From the NCBI GenBank assembly GCA_963576725.1, contig OY755237.1:63713423-63777422 (forward strand): DNA of 64,000 nt. Reading direction: 5' to 3'. This DNA is from Azorinus chamasolen (lineage: Eukaryota; Mollusca; Bivalvia; Cardiida; Solecurtidae). Position 1 is the first letter of the stretch; each line of letters starts with the position of its first letter. The position numbers and the translations under genes are program-made. The notes under the pieces were generated by a model. It had not been told where the DNA came from. It did not search any database and was given only the letters and a program-made list of their open reading frames with translations. Shown here one piece after another: positions 63,744 to 64,000 of the stretch.

Positions 63744-64000
63744 TAGCTCTCCTGAGCCAAAGGCTCAGGATGAGCTATTGTGACCGCAATCCGTCCGGCG
63801 TCCGACGTCCGTCCACATTTTCAAACGACATCTCCTCTGAAACTGCTGGCCCGATTTTAACCAAATTTTGTCAGAAGGATCAGTGGCTAGGGGGAACCAA
63901 ATGTTGTTCACATTATGTCCCCCGGGCCAAAAATGGACCCGCCCAAGGGCTTATCAGTTTTTCATAGGAAAATCTTTAAAAATCTTCTTCTCTGAAACTG
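63744..64000 (+). repeat. dispersed repeat running off the window
   Basis: Starts AGCTCTCCTGAGCCAAAGGC with a short inverted repeat (CCTGAGCC/GGCTCAGG), then CCGTCCGGCGTCCGACGTCC and CTGAAACTGCTGGCCCGATT. I associate this style with molluscan genomes. Confidence 0.6.

Noticed and set aside
63770..63967. Possible next GH3 exon
   Set aside because: Sequence is a dispersed GTCCG-rich repeat, with no GH3 motif such as the nucleophile region.

Overview
The window is eukaryotic, gene-poor and packed with short inverted-repeat transposons. Genes have GT/AG introns of about 0.7 to 11 kb, and no bacterial, organellar or viral gene organisation is visible. Gene content (a C11orf16/DUF4537-like gene, an AP-4 beta adaptin, a secreted glycoside hydrolase family 3 enzyme) and two repeats of a style I associate with molluscs (near 24.25 kb and 63.75 kb) suggest a mollusc, most likely a bivalve. 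The species call is inference.

Layout. 1.9-30.9 kb, plus strand: a ten-exon gene whose exons join in frame to 686 codons, with a DUF4537-like N-terminus and a charged coiled-coil C-terminus. 31-42 kb: intergenic, mostly MITEs. 42.05-46.28 kb, minus strand: a three-exon AP-4 complex beta subunit (AP4B1) gene that joins to 534 codons and stops at the end of the trunk domain, with no hinge or ear. 46.7-50.1 kb, plus strand: a decayed non-LTR retrotransposon (PHD finger, endonuclease, reverse transcriptase). 53.2-61.5 kb, plus strand: the 5' part of a GH3 beta-xylosidase/beta-glucosidase-like gene. It has two signal-peptide first exons and two homologous 171-nt copies of the third exon, and it continues beyond the window or is incomplete.

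Repeats. Well over 60 MITE-like elements fill introns and intergenic DNA. I sort them by termini. A (CCCTTTACTCCAT), B (CCCTTTCCCTGTTC / TATGAGGGAAAGGG), C (CCCATTCCCTCATA), G (CTCTTTGCACGCTAA or CCTTTAGCCTGCT) and J are bounded by TTAA, as in piggyBac-type elements. D (CAGTAAAACCTCTCTATAAC) and F (CAGTTGAACTTCGATATC) are bounded by TA, as in pogo/Tc1-mariner elements. E (CAGAGCTMCAGATAA), H (CAGGCCYTTTTCTGGC) and some singletons have 5-8 bp direct repeats and look hAT-like. I has ACCCTAAGTATTCAGACA termini. Strand for A/B is + when the hairpin lies near the left end; for C, + when CCCATTCCCTCATAGGC is on the left. Many are nested, giving a relative insertion order.

Most notable. Families with unrelated termini share a central palindrome GCTCCTATAGGAGC. 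Several also share a fixed A-opposite-A mismatch in the hairpin stem (CCAGAT against ATCAGG). Other highlights are the duplicated GH3 exons, the ear-less AP4B1, and a 2.5-kb TA-flanked element made of about thirteen 165-bp repeats inside an older MITE. No CRISPR, phage or bacterial system is present.
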